Below, in pieces: positions 20,601 to 27,372 of a stretch of 28,772 nucleotides of DNA (the stretch's first letter is position 1; every line of letters starts with the position of its first letter). The translations under genes were made by a program, and so were the position numbers. Below the pieces are notes generated by a model, which worked only from the letters and a program-made list of their open reading frames with translations, had not been told where the DNA came from and did no database searches. Source of the stretch: a virus; the IMG/VR virus record IMGVR_UViG_3300028840_000504, positions 1-28,772 of that record; one strand, written 5' to 3'.

Positions 20601-22742
20601 TTAGGCATTTAGATGACCTCCACCCATACGCGCGTTGCGTGCGTACCCGTTAACTTTATCTCTCCAGGACTTCACTTTCCTGTGTTGCGCAGGCGTCGGC
20701 GGCGAAACCTTGTTTGTCATCTTCGCCAGCCACGCCAGTGCGTCAACTATGTCGTCATTTAGACCGCCAGGAAAGCGCATCAGCTCAGTCTGCAAGTCTT
20801 CCAGCCACGGCTGGTTCGATGGATATATTATACGCCCCTGCTGCATCATTGCCTGTGCTGTCCTTGCACGGGCAACCTTGTCACTCACAGGCTTCAGGGC
20901 GTGCTGCCCTTCAGCGAAGCTGACTGCTATCTTCTCTTCCTTGATCTTGCGCAGCAGCTCAGGCCAGATTGCCATCTGAATCTGCCCCTGTTCAAGACCG
21001 AATCTTACCATGCGTTTCTCGTAACGTTTCAGCAGCGCTATCGTGTTCTCAATTATCGGGTCTGCACCACCCTTGAATCGACTCATATCTATGATGTGCA
21101 GCTGCCCCTCGAAGTCCATCGCACCTACGAGCAACACTGTCCAGTCATTACTCTGCTTACTACCCAGCGCCAAGTCACCAGCCATGTACAGATCCCACTG
21201 CCGCCAATCTGGCAACGTCGGCTCGTACCTGAACATACTCTTCGTGAAAATCTCCCCTTCTTCGGGGACAGGGTTCTGCTGGTGCAGTGCAGACCAGTGG
21301 CGTGGCTCCATCGTCTGCTTCATGCGGATTATCATCCGCTCATTAAATCGTGCCGGGTGCAGCGGCTCACCCTTCTTGCGGACGAGAACACGCCCATGAT
21401 CCGGGCTGTCATAGAACATGTCGAACGCCGGGTGGTAGTACTCGTCTGCCGTCGCTTCCTGCGGGAACACCAGGATGTCCCAGCGCTCCATGCTGTCGTA
21501 CTCCTTCTCTAGCTGAGCCAGCTCGTCCCTGAGCGCTCCCTCGACCGCTTGTGTCAACAGCGGCTCTGCAAGCTCCGTCTTTACCCGCTCAATCTCTTCC
21601 GTGAGTTCCTGTTCACGCTCCTTCTGCCTGCGAATGAGGCGACCGCTGAGATCGTCATCGTGCCAACGCGTCTGAATAACCAAGACGCCCCCTCCTGGGG
21701 CAAGACGCGTATAGAGCGTCGATGAATACCAATCCCAGACCTTCTGCCGCTGCGTCTCTGAGTCTGCCTCTTCTGCGTCCTTAACAGGGTCATCGACGAT
21801 TGCAACATGCGCCCCTTTACCGGTGATACCAGTCCCTACACCCGCCGCGACGTAGCCACCACCTTTCGTGGTAAGCCACGCCTCTGCTGCCTGACTAGTC
21901 TTACTGAGAGCTGTTTTTGGAAAGACCTGCTTGTAACTAGCACTGGTAATCAGATCCTTAACTTTCCGTGAAAAACCCAGCGGCAGGCTCACCGCGTAGC
22001 TTGACGCAATAATCTCATGCTCCGGGTAGTGACCAAGGTGCCACGCCGGGAAAGTCTTCGATGCAATCTCAGACTTCCCGGCCCGTGGCGGCATGAATAT
22101 CATTAACCGTGGGGACTTCCGGTTAGCAACATCCCTGCTGAACTTCTCCAGCCGCTTACATATCGCGCGGTGGACCCACCCTGCCTCGTACTTCTCGTTA
22201 AACCTCTGTATGAACGGCAACAACCGCTCGCGAGCCAGCTTCCGCTGCGCCAGCTCTCTCACCGCCATCTGTTCGCGCGACTCCAGCTTCTTCTGAGCCT
22301 TGCGCACCTTCTTGTAATTACGCGCTTCGCGGGTCGCTACCTGATGTATCTTCTTCTTCATAATCCGACGCCGCGACACCGCAGCAGCCGGTTTTACCAA
22401 GTCCTCGTACTTCGACTGGCACGCCTGACAGATATTTGCCCTTGAACCTTCCCTCGTCAAATCCCTCTTGAACGACTGCACGCCGCGCTGCAGCTCACAG
22501 ACCAAGCACACCTGTCCAGGCAACCGCTCGTTGTACAGGTGGTGCTTGTGGTAACTGGGATTCTCCTCCTTAGACAACCGGTTCTCTGGCGTAGCCGGGG
22601 ATCCATCAGCATGCGTGGCTTTCTTGGCTTCCGCGAGTCGCTGGCGATAGAGTTCTATGAACGCAGTATCTTCCGCCGTATGGCTCAGCGCCGCCATCTC
22701 CTCCACTTCAGCCGCGTTTTCCGGGCTAAGGTGACGGCCCAT
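20601..22742 (-). CDS. Terminase large subunit, 713 aa, with N-terminal zinc-finger-like extension
   Basis: Packaging motor ATPase and headful nuclease. Counted from ATG 22742: Walker A MPPRAGKS at about 217-224, Walker B VAIVDD at 313-318, coupling motif QTRWHDDDL at 357-365, nuclease acidic residues D523 (YMAGDLALG), E584 (GLEQGQ) and the D cluster 663-667 (GGLNDDIVDALAW). Before the ATPase lie about 200 extra residues with a CxxC...CxxC pair (C79, C82, C105, C108) and long basic helices. A charged coiled-coil insert (370-417) separates motor and nuclease. I prefer ATG 22742 to the upstream TTG at 22751. It overlaps terS by 17 bases. Most terminases of this type are 450-550 residues, so the extension is notable. 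Confidence 0.92.
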   Translation of the reverse strand: MGRHLSPENAAEVEEMAALSHTAEDTAFIELYRQRLAEAKKATHADGSPATPENRLSKEENPSYHKHHLYNERLPGQVCLVCELQRGVQSFKRDLTREGSRANICQACQSKYEDLVKPAAAVSRRRIMKKKIHQVATREARNYKKVRKAQKKLESREQMAVRELAQRKLARERLLPFIQRFNEKYEAGWVHRAICKRLEKFSRDVANRKSPRLMIFMPPRAGKSEIASKTFPAWHLGHYPEHEIIASSYAVSLPLGFSRKVKDLITSASYKQVFPKTALSKTSQAAEAWLTTKGGGYVAAGVGTGITGKGAHVAIVDDPVKDAEEADSETQRQKVWDWYSSTLYTRLAPGGGVLVIQTRWHDDDLSGRLIRRQKEREQELTEEIERVKTELAEPLLTQAVEGALRDELAQLEKEYDSMERWDILVFPQEATADEYYHPAFDMFYDSPDHGRVLVRKKGEPLHPARFNERMIIRMKQTMEPRHWSALHQQNPVPEEGEIFTKSMFRYEPTLPDWRQWDLYMAGDLALGSKQSNDWTVLLVGAMDFEGQLHIIDMSRFKGGADPIIENTIALLKRYEKRMVRFGLEQGQIQMAIWPELLRKIKEEKIAVSFAEGQHALKPVSDKVARARTAQAMMQQGRIIYPSNQPWLEDLQTELMRFPGGLNDDIVDALAWLAKMTNKVSPPTPAQHRKVKSWRDKVNGYARNARMGGGHLNA

Positions 22743-23211
22743 CGTCCTCAATCACCTCATATTCACCTTGAATCACCTCAAGGCTGTCCTTCCCAGCAAT
22801 TTCCAGCAGCTCCTCGGTGCTGAGAGACTCAATCTGCCTCGCTAGATCCGCGTTGCTAAGCTCCACAGTAACCTTGCGCTCTTCGGGAGCATAGAAACCA
22901 CACATCTTCCCAATCTCTGTCCACCCCTTAATCTGAGTATTGGGATCTCCTGCCAGCTTCGCGTCGTTAATCGCGTCCTTAAACCCTTCAAGAACCTGAT
23001 CGCGTGTGATATTCACCTTGCGCCTAGCAGCTTGGTACACCTTCGCCAATTCGCGTTGCACGATTGGCCTGCGTTTCATCCGCTCCAAGGCGTCCGTCGC
23101 ATCCTTATACCCTGCAGCCAGGACGGCTGGGCGCGGATCCATCCCCACCTTGATATTTTCAAGGTAGCGCTCTTCTCTGGACGTCAAAACATCGTCTTTC
23201 AGCTGCGGCAT
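22726..23211 (-). CDS. Terminase small subunit, 161 aa
   Basis: DNA-recognition subunit of the packaging terminase. The N-terminal LTSREERYLENIKVGMDPRP and VLAAGYKDATDALERMKRRP segments form the helix-turn-helix typical of these proteins ('A-A-G-Y' followed by a 'R-R-P-x-V' end). A second helical part (VNITRDQVLEGFKDAINDAK) is the expected oligomerisation core, and the C-terminus is acidic (EVIQGEYEVIEDDG), probably for contact with the large subunit. No strong ribosome site precedes ATG 23211, so coupling to the upstream short gene, 17 bases away, is likely. Directly followed by the large subunit. Confidence 0.85.
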   Translation of the reverse strand: MPQLKDDVLTSREERYLENIKVGMDPRPAVLAAGYKDATDALERMKRRPIVQRELAKVYQAARRKVNITRDQVLEGFKDAINDAKLAGDPNTQIKGWTEIGKMCGFYAPEERKVTVELSNADLARQIESLSTEELLEIAGKDSLEVIQGEYEVIEDDGPSP

Positions 23212-23228
23212 GGCCGGAATTTAGCAAA

Positions 23229-23312
23229 TCAAGGTCCAAAAAACCAGGTGTACATCCAAATAAACACGGCAAAGAACGCTACGGAAAGCAAAAAACTAGG
23301 ATCCGCTTCCAT
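23229..23312 (-). CDS. 27-residue single-span membrane peptide
   Basis: ATG at 23312 with GGAG six bases upstream; TGA at 23231-23229; overlaps the end of the preceding gene by 17 bases. The product MEADPSFLLSVAFFAVFIWM plus seven residues is almost all hydrophobic from residue 6 on, with aromatic residues at the far end, as expected for one membrane span. The overlap and ribosome site support translation. It is upstream of the terminase genes, away from the lysis cassette, so its role is unknown. Confidence 0.6.
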   Translation of the reverse strand: MEADPSFLLSVAFFAVFIWMYTWFFGP

Positions 23313-23532
23313 CCCTGACTCCGTAGTCAGTAATCAGGAAAGCATCGTGTGCCCGCCACGGCCAGAGATACCTATTCAGCCAAGACACCTCGAACACTTC
23401 GATCAATACGACCGGATCTCCGTTCTGAACGGTTATAACTGCATCGTCTCGGCTTTCTAGGCATTGGCCTTGTTCATTAACAAACCTAGCAGTGAAGCCG
23501 ATAAAGGGGAGAATTCCGCCCAGAATACGCAT
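23296..23532 (-). CDS. First gene of the late operon, unrecognised, 78 aa
   Basis: I start at ATG 23532 (MRILGGILPFIGFTARFVNE): GGAGG lies five bases upstream, and the promoter at 23559-23567 would begin transcription near 23552, leaving a short leader of about 20 bases. Starting at the earlier ATG 23544 would leave no room for a ribosome site. Residues 1-15 are hydrophobic, the rest beta-like (AVITVQNGDPVVLIEVFEV) with Trp-rich patch SWLNRYLWPWRAHD. Could be membrane-associated by its N-terminus. No family recognised. Confidence 0.65.
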   Translation of the reverse strand: MRILGGILPFIGFTARFVNEQGQCLESRDDAVITVQNGDPVVLIEVFEVSWLNRYLWPWRAHDAFLITDYGVRDGSGS

Positions 23533-23558
23533 AGCAACCTCCATGTTTGCGAAGATCG

Positions 23559-23595
23559 ATTATATCAATAGTAAGTTGTTCTCTGTTTGTTCTCT
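23559..23595 (-). promoter_or_regulatory. Late-operon promoter: extended -10 with tandem AGAGAACAA upstream
   Basis: Minus strand has TGATATAAT (23567-23559), a perfect extended -10. The expected -35 is absent; instead the region from 23595 to 23576 holds AGAGAACAA twice, centre to centre 11 bp (one helical turn). An 11-base gap, including CTTAC, separates it from the -10 hexamer. This arrangement fits a promoter needing an activator bound in tandem over the -35. A related copy of the element lies at 28217-28236. Confidence 0.7.
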
Positions 23596-23599
23596 TCTA

Positions 23600-23919
23600 G
23601 GAGGGCTTGCAAAATTTATTCTCCGGGAGGCTACGGGTCCCCTACCTACCCCTACCACGCGACCTACCCCACTTCGGATTCGCAATCCTGAACCAAGTCG
23701 CGAGGGACCCATGCCCTGCCTGTAGCTGAGCCTGCTCCGCACCCATGCCCCATGCGCACTGAGCTGACAGCATACCCACCCCCCGCCCTACCCTGCGCCA
23801 ACTCGCAGAGCGAGTTGTCTTGTGCAGGGCTTAGCCCGCTAGGTCGGCGCTGGCGCGCCTCCCCCTGTCCTTCGGCTCATGTAGTCGCTGTTGACTACGT
23901 ACCAACTGGAGAGATTGCC
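23600..23919. other. GC-rich, strongly self-complementary control/leader region without genes
   Basis: No convincing gene is seen. Nested pairings include GGGTCCC/GGGACCC (23635-23641 with 23704-23710) around CGCGAC/GTCGCG (23658-23663 with 23697-23702) around GGATT/AATCC (23676-23688), and CCCTGC/GCAGGG (23791-23796 with 23824-23829) around CAACTCGC/GCGAGTTG (23799-23817). GTAGTC/GACTAC (23881-23898) precedes the first gene. The minus strand of 23637-23670 has several GG and GGGG runs and could form a quadruplex. ACCCATGCCC is repeated at 23707 and 23741. I see no clear plus-strand promoter. It may be the leader of the rightward transcript or a packaging signal beside the terminase genes. 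Confidence 0.6.
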
Positions 23920-24198
23920 ATGTACACCGTGAGTGCATACGACCATCAGGCCAAGCGCCTGCATCTGACCCATGTGGAGAGCTACGCTGAGGCCAAGAAG
24001 CTGGCCTACCGGGCCACGCACGCTATCAAGCGTGTGGGGTACAACCGGCAGGTGGTGAAGCCCCTGCCCTACCGTGAGGTGCGCATCGCAGAGACCGAGT
24101 CTGGTCGCCGCGTCATCTGGTATCTCGGCAACCACATGGTGACCGAGTCAACTGCAAAAGCTGTGCGGGACGAGGTCCTGGCCAGCCTGGAGGGCTAA
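23920..24198 (+). CDS. First rightward gene, unrecognised, 92 aa
   Basis: I start at ATG 23920 (MYTVSAYDHQAKRLHLTHVE) with GGAGAG about six bases upstream; the open frame extends to 23752 but that part reads like non-coding, Pro/Ser-rich sequence over the structured leader. The product is basic, mixed beta/helix (VESYAEAKKLAYRATHAIKR, then EVRIAETESGRRVIWYLGNH), with no membrane segment. The 4-base gap to the next gene and a ribosome site inside its last codons show an operon. Function unknown. Confidence 0.7.
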   Translation: MYTVSAYDHQAKRLHLTHVESYAEAKKLAYRATHAIKRVGYNRQVVKPLPYREVRIAETESGRRVIWYLGNHMVTESTAKAVRDEVLASLEG

Positions 24199-24201
24199 GC
24201 A

Positions 24202-24468
24202 ATGTTCAGACGCATTTGTGAAATCCTGGCGATTTTCGCCTTCTGCGGCCTGCTCGGAGGGGCAGGCCAGTGGATCCTGCTAACGTTCGGGGTTCCCTTG
24301 CTCACTGCGGTGAATCTCGGCGGTTTGCTCGGGATCTTGATGTTCCTGCTAATCGCGGATATCCGCGAAAAGCGGGAGCTGGCCCGCGACATCCAGGCTC
24401 GCCTGGACGCTATGCGGTTCTATCGCGCTAGGCCGGTTCATCCGGCTCTGCTGACCAAGGAGGACTGA
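24202..24468 (+). CDS. Two-span membrane protein, 88 aa
   Basis: ATG at 24202, ribosome site GGAGGG seven bases upstream within the previous gene's end. Residues about 5-30 (ICEILAIFAFCGLLGGAGQW) and 32-53 (VPLLTAVNLGGLLGILMFLL) are hydrophobic, followed by a charged helix IADIREKRELARDIQARLDA and a short basic tail. This predicts two spans with a cytoplasmic C-terminal helix. Unrecognised. It is one of several small membrane proteins in this rightward operon. Confidence 0.7.
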   Translation: MFRRICEILAIFAFCGLLGGAGQWILLTFGVPLLTAVNLGGLLGILMFLLIADIREKRELARDIQARLDAMRFYRARPVHPALLTKED

Positions 24469-24470
24469 GC

Positions 24471-24551
24471 ATGGAATGGCTGGGTGTGGTGCTGGGTTTC
24501 CTCGTTGCTTTGTTCATAGGAGGGTTGGTATCGAAATGGCTAGGCTTGTGA
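24471..24551 (+). CDS. 26-residue membrane peptide
   Basis: ATG at 24471, three bases after the previous stop, with AAGGAGG eight to nine bases upstream; TGA at 24549-24551. The product MEWLGVVLGFLVALFIGGLV plus SKWLGL is one hydrophobic span with Trp at both ends. Its strong ribosome site argues that it is real. It overlaps the next gene by 16 bases in another frame. Function unknown. Confidence 0.65.
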   Translation: MEWLGVVLGFLVALFIGGLVSKWLGL

Positions 24552-24772
24552 TGTGGGGTATTGGAATTGCCTTGTTTCTCCTGGTCCACCCGTGGGCTGG
24601 GATGGCCTGGGGCGCTGCGGTGCTTAGCGCGTGGGCGCTGGGTGACCATATGCGTCAATATCTTGACCAAATAACCGCGAGTGAACAGATTTTTCACGAT
24701 GCGGTAAAAAATGGGTCAAATGTAACGTTTCGTTACATTTTGGCCTGGATTGAGCGGCTCAGAACGCTCTAA
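24536..24772 (+). CDS. Small membrane protein, 78 aa
   Basis: Start ATG 24536 (MARLVMWGIGIALFLLVHPW), with AGGAGGG about 11 bases upstream; the longer frame to 24476 overlaps the 26-residue gene and lacks its own ribosome site. Residues about 4-36 are hydrophobic (two short spans or one long hairpin, GMAWGAAVLSAWALG), followed by a soluble helical part (MRQYLDQITASEQIFHDAVK). The codons for NVTFRYI contain the first copy of the palindrome described at 24718-24794, so that element is within the coding region. Unrecognised. Confidence 0.65.
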   Translation: MARLVMWGIGIALFLLVHPWAGMAWGAAVLSAWALGDHMRQYLDQITASEQIFHDAVKNGSNVTFRYILAWIERLRTL

Positions 24773-24794
24773 TTGTAACGTTTCGTTACATTTT
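24718..24794 (+). repeat. Two identical 17-bp palindromes, 53 bp apart, before the 104-aa gene
   Basis: TGTAACG-TTT-CGTTACA occurs at 24721-24737 and 24774-24790, each followed by TTTT; with flanking A/T bases each can fold into a hairpin of about ten pairs. The 53-bp spacing is close to five helical turns, so both copies face the same side of DNA. The first copy is in the 3' end of the 78-residue gene, the second in the 38-base gap before the next ATG. Candidate operator pair, or weak terminators/attenuators. Confidence 0.75.
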
Positions 24795-24810
24795 CACTGG
24801 AGAGGTATAG

Positions 24811-25125
24811 ATGAATATCTATGAAATGACCAACAATGAGCTGTATATGCTTATAGCTCCTGGACACCCATCTGGGCACTACGTGGAAGCAGTCGACGGG
24901 TGTGTAAAGCATGACATGCCCAACAGCCATTACTACGTTACCAAACGTACTAAAGAGTGCACCGAAATGTGGGTTGTACGTCACATCCACTATTTCGCCT
25001 GTTTCGACGGATGGGACAATCATGATGAAGATGTTTCAGAACATCCTACTGAGCGGGATGCACTCATGGCTGCTGTGTCGTACATGGCGCGTGCTTACTT
25101 CCAAACTATCGGGGAGGGCGTGTAA
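24811..25125 (+). CDS. Unrecognised protein, 104 aa, His/Cys-rich
   Basis: ATG at 24811 with GGAGAGG about seven bases upstream, 17 bases after the second palindrome. The product MNIYEMTNNELYMLIAPGHP contains several His and Cys residues in its middle (C..H.....H, C..., HIHYFACFDGWDNHD), which could hold a metal, though no standard spacing is met. The C-terminus is a helix (PTERDALMAAVSYMARAYFQ). It overlaps the next gene by one base (TAATG). Function unknown; the palindromes suggest separate regulation from here on. Confidence 0.65.
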   Translation: MNIYEMTNNELYMLIAPGHPSGHYVEAVDGCVKHDMPNSHYYVTKRTKECTEMWVVRHIHYFACFDGWDNHDEDVSEHPTERDALMAAVSYMARAYFQTIGEGV

Positions 25126-25421
25126 TGGGCCTGGATGTCACATTTCCGTTAAAAGAGCTTCTCGACAACATTGATGTCGAAACTCGGGTGGATGTCATCG
25201 ATTACAGAGATGTAGGCGACGATACCCAACATCTTCAAATGCTACTGCGCATACCTGGAATGCCTGTTGAAGGTGGCATGAAAGTATGGGTGCAGATGTA
25301 TACCTTCACGGGTGCTGATGGTGACTTATACGCTAGCGTCAGAGCCAATCCGTGGGGGCGAGTCTATAAGCCACTCACAGATTTCCTCAGTAACCATGAA
25401 ATTGAGTGGCGGGAGGGCTGA
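25125..25421 (+). CDS. Unrecognised protein, 98 aa
   Basis: ATG at 25125 overlaps the previous stop as TAATG, with GGGAGGG about five bases upstream. The product MGLDVTFPLKELLDNIDVET is acidic and beta-rich (MLLRIPGMPVEGGMKVWVQM, LYASVRANPWGRVY) and ends SNHEIEWREG. No membrane segment or known motif. The final codons include the ribosome site of the next gene. Function unknown. Confidence 0.65.
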   Translation: MGLDVTFPLKELLDNIDVETRVDVIDYRDVGDDTQHLQMLLRIPGMPVEGGMKVWVQMYTFTGADGDLYASVRANPWGRVYKPLTDFLSNHEIEWREG

Positions 25422-25426
25422 ATATC

Positions 25427-25705
25427 ATGGGTGAATTCGTTCTAGCCGGGTTCTTCACGGCACTCGGCATTCTCATAATCCTATACAAACTCGGCATTCG
25501 CCGGGTGTTGTATTGGGAACTGGTGATTGATGCCACACTGACTATTGGCATCCCATTTCTCTTTGCTGGCACATATAGCGGCATGATGACTGCTATCTTT
25601 GCTGGTATTTTCGTCAGTATCGCGCTTCGGGCTACGCGCTTGTGGTTCCGCATTGATGATCCTGACATATTTGCCGCCATGCGCGGTAAGGGGTGGTGGA
25701 AATGA
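25427..25705 (+). CDS. Membrane protein with two to three spans, 92 aa
   Basis: I start at ATG 25427 (MGEFVLAGFFTALGILIILY) with GGAGGG nine bases upstream; the earlier ATG at 25406 lies inside the previous gene without a ribosome site. Spans are predicted at about residues 3-22, 30-48 (LVIDATLTIGIPFLFAG) and 52-68 (GMMTAIFAGIFVSIAL), followed by a charged tail ending GKGWWK. It overlaps the next gene by four bases (ATGA). Unrecognised. Confidence 0.65.
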   Translation: MGEFVLAGFFTALGILIILYKLGIRRVLYWELVIDATLTIGIPFLFAGTYSGMMTAIFAGIFVSIALRATRLWFRIDDPDIFAAMRGKGWWK

Positions 25706-25890
25706 GCTTTACCGAAGTAGAACCGTGTGCTTGTGTATACGGTAAAAACGAAAAAGGTAATCCTGTATGGATTGAAGCTGATCCATCATGTTCTCATTGT
25801 AGAGGAACAGGACTTATCGAATGCACTTATGACTTAGGCACAGATGAAGTTTGTCTAAGCCCAATTTTGGTGAAGCCCTATGAAAGATAA
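25702..25890 (+). CDS. Small zinc-ribbon-like protein, 62 aa
   Basis: Start ATG 25702 overlaps the previous stop as ATGA. The product MSFTEVEPCACVYGKNEKGN goes on to WIEADPSCSHCRGTGLIECT. The CxC near residue 9, the CxxCxGxG at about 31-38 and a further Cys at 42 resemble one half of a DnaJ-type zinc repeat. A zinc-binding fold is likely, with protein or nucleic-acid contacts as possible roles. It overlaps the next gene by 11 bases. Confidence 0.6.
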   Translation: MSFTEVEPCACVYGKNEKGNPVWIEADPSCSHCRGTGLIECTYDLGTDEVCLSPILVKPYER

Positions 25891-26077
25891 AGCAACTGCA
25901 ATCACTATTGTGGTTGCAATTCTGGCCTTAGTGCCAGTAATGGCCACAATAGCGTGGCTCGTTCTTGGTGGTGTCATTGGATATGCCTTCTGGCACCGCA
26001 AGCGCTTTGAGAAGTTCGTCACCGATCTCAAAGATGTCATCCGAGGTGACTCACAAGATGGAGGCAACAGCCTATGA
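25880..26077 (+). CDS. Small membrane protein, 65 aa
   Basis: ATG at 25880, 11 bases before the previous stop. The product MKDKATAITIVVAILALVPV continues MATIAWLVLGGVIGYAFWHR: residues 7-39 are hydrophobic, enough for one long span or two short ones. A basic/acidic cytoplasmic part follows (KRFEKFVTDLKDVIRGDSQD). It ends overlapping the next gene by four bases (ATGA). Unrecognised; coupled translation with both neighbours is likely. Confidence 0.65.
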   Translation: MKDKATAITIVVAILALVPVMATIAWLVLGGVIGYAFWHRKRFEKFVTDLKDVIRGDSQDGGNSL

Positions 26078-26232
26078 AGTCGCAATATCAGAAGCGCCGG
26101 GAAGCCGTCGCGAGAGCGAAAAAATACTCCTACAACCAAAGTCGAGCGAAGCGCCGTGGAGTTTCGCTCGACAAGTGGAAAGAAGCCAATGAGGCTTATA
26201 TCCACAGGTTGGAGGGTACGTTGAATGGCTAG
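26074..26232 (+). CDS. Very basic small protein, 52 aa
   Basis: ATG at 26074 with GGAGG nine bases upstream, overlapping the previous stop as ATGA; TAG at 26230-26232, eight bases inside the next gene. The product MKSQYQKRREAVARAKKYSY then NQSRAKRRGVSLDKWKEANE has about a third Lys/Arg and is helical. It looks like a DNA- or RNA-binding peptide. Starts and overlaps on both sides make the frame convincing despite its size. Confidence 0.65.
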   Translation: MKSQYQKRREAVARAKKYSYNQSRAKRRGVSLDKWKEANEAYIHRLEGTLNG

Positions 26233-26437
26233 CATCACACCTGATCAGTCAATGGATGCAAGTCCAGCACAGACTGCGTGGGTAGAAGCCCATAGCCAAA
26301 TCTTCGTCCGTTCGTTGGATGAAGAATTCATCGCGGCTGAACGCGAAGCCGCTATCAGTCTCGGATACGCAGCGTGGGATTGGGAATCTTGGTCCCGTGA
26401 TCGCTTCGTGCACGAACTGGCTAAGCTCCGTTTCTAG
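26225..26437 (+). CDS. Unrecognised acidic protein, 70 aa
   Basis: ATG at 26225 with GGAGGG eight bases upstream in the previous gene's end. The product MASITPDQSMDASPAQTAWV is acidic and helical, with EEFIAAEREAAISLGYAAWD and ESWSRDRFVHELAKLRF at the end. No membrane segment. An inverted repeat GCCACTT/AAGTGGC (26464-26483) lies in the 80-base gap that follows. Function unknown. Confidence 0.65.
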   Translation: MASITPDQSMDASPAQTAWVEAHSQIFVRSLDEEFIAAEREAAISLGYAAWDWESWSRDRFVHELAKLRF

Positions 26438-26517
26438 CGGCAGCACTTCTGAGTAAGACCCTGGCCACTTGGGTTAAAGTGGCACACATCAACACACAAA
26501 CCGCAAAGGTAAACATC

Positions 26518-27321
26518 ATGAACTATGAACTGAAAGAAAACTATCTGGAAAACATCGACGATCTGATCAGCCGTTTTGAAGGTCTGACCTATTACGGTAG
26601 TGATGGCGCATTGAGGATCAAGCAGTGGCTTGCCAGCGCGTACATCACCTCAGCTGTATCTGCTGCCGTGTGGCTGGAGAAGCAACAGCGCCGTGTGAAC
26701 CACGTAGCTGAGGCTAACCCCTTCGCTGAGTTCGATGCTGCACAAGCTGATGCAATTGATGAGGTTCTGCGCCAACCGGAAGAACGTTATGATAGTGCTC
26801 TGCCGAAAGCTCAGTTCTTCTGGTATCAGTTGGGTGAAAAGCAACGTCCAATTCTTTCTGAAATTGGGCAACGCTTCCTGGAAGGCCGAGCTGACGAAGC
26901 TTACTACGAAGCACAGCTCAAGGTACACGGATTGACTCGGGAGCAAGCTGAGGAAAAGCGCAAGAAGGCAAATATCGCTATGAATGCACCGTTCACTCAG
27001 GTCATTGCCAGCACATTCACCAGCATCATGGACGCACCGCGTGATGAAGCTCGCTTCACTCATGATGATTGGGTGAGGTTCCTTGAGCGTCTGGACCGCT
27101 ACTGCAACACATTCCTCAGATTTTACGTTGGGGAAGGTGATGTAGCCGGTCGTGACCAGCGGGAACATACCAATCCCGCCGCGTGGATGGCAGACATTGA
27201 GCTGGTACGTGATATCCAGGCTGATATCCAAGCCTTGCTCAAGGCTAACACGACAGAGCAGGAAGAAGTGCCGGAAGCCGATGCAGGTGCGCATCGCGGT
27301 ACGATCCCTGAAGTTCACTAA
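26518..27321 (+). CDS. Unrecognised helical protein, 267 aa, largest rightward gene
   Basis: I start at ATG 26518 (MNYELKENYLENIDDLISRF) with AAAGG about seven bases upstream; the frame extends to 26479 but there lies the arm of an inverted repeat and no ribosome site. The product is soluble and largely helical (QWLASAYITSAVSAAVWLEK, DAPRDEARFTHDDWVRFLER), with a polar acidic tail ending in EADAGAHRGTIPEVH. No motif of a known enzyme is visible. Its own gap upstream and terminator downstream suggest it can be expressed on its own. Possible early takeover function, by position only. Confidence 0.7.
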   Translation: MNYELKENYLENIDDLISRFEGLTYYGSDGALRIKQWLASAYITSAVSAAVWLEKQQRRVNHVAEANPFAEFDAAQADAIDEVLRQPEERYDSALPKAQFFWYQLGEKQRPILSEIGQRFLEGRADEAYYEAQLKVHGLTREQAEEKRKKANIAMNAPFTQVIASTFTSIMDAPRDEARFTHDDWVRFLERLDRYCNTFLRFYVGEGDVAGRDQREHTNPAAWMADIELVRDIQADIQALLKANTTEQEEVPEADAGAHRGTIPEVH

Positions 27322-27328
27322 CCATCAC

Positions 27329-27350
27329 GGCCCGCTTATGCGGGCCATTT
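27329..27350 (+). terminator. Hairpin terminator after the 267-aa gene
   Basis: GGCCCGC-TTAT-GCGGGCC, seven G/C pairs and a four-base loop, followed by ATTT. The U-tract is short, so termination is probably partial, leaving some transcription for the two small genes that follow. Confidence 0.6.
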
Positions 27351-27372
27351 CCCAACCCTTGTGGAGACTAAA

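Noticed and set aside
23752-23919. Upstream extension of the first rightward gene to ATG 23752
   Set aside because: No ribosome site, Pro/Ser/Ala-rich translation over strongly paired leader DNA; ATG 23920 has a good site.
26464-26483. Inverted repeat GCCACTT/AAGTGGC before the 267-residue gene as a terminator
   Set aside because: No T-tract follows; could be an operator but there is no second copy to support it.
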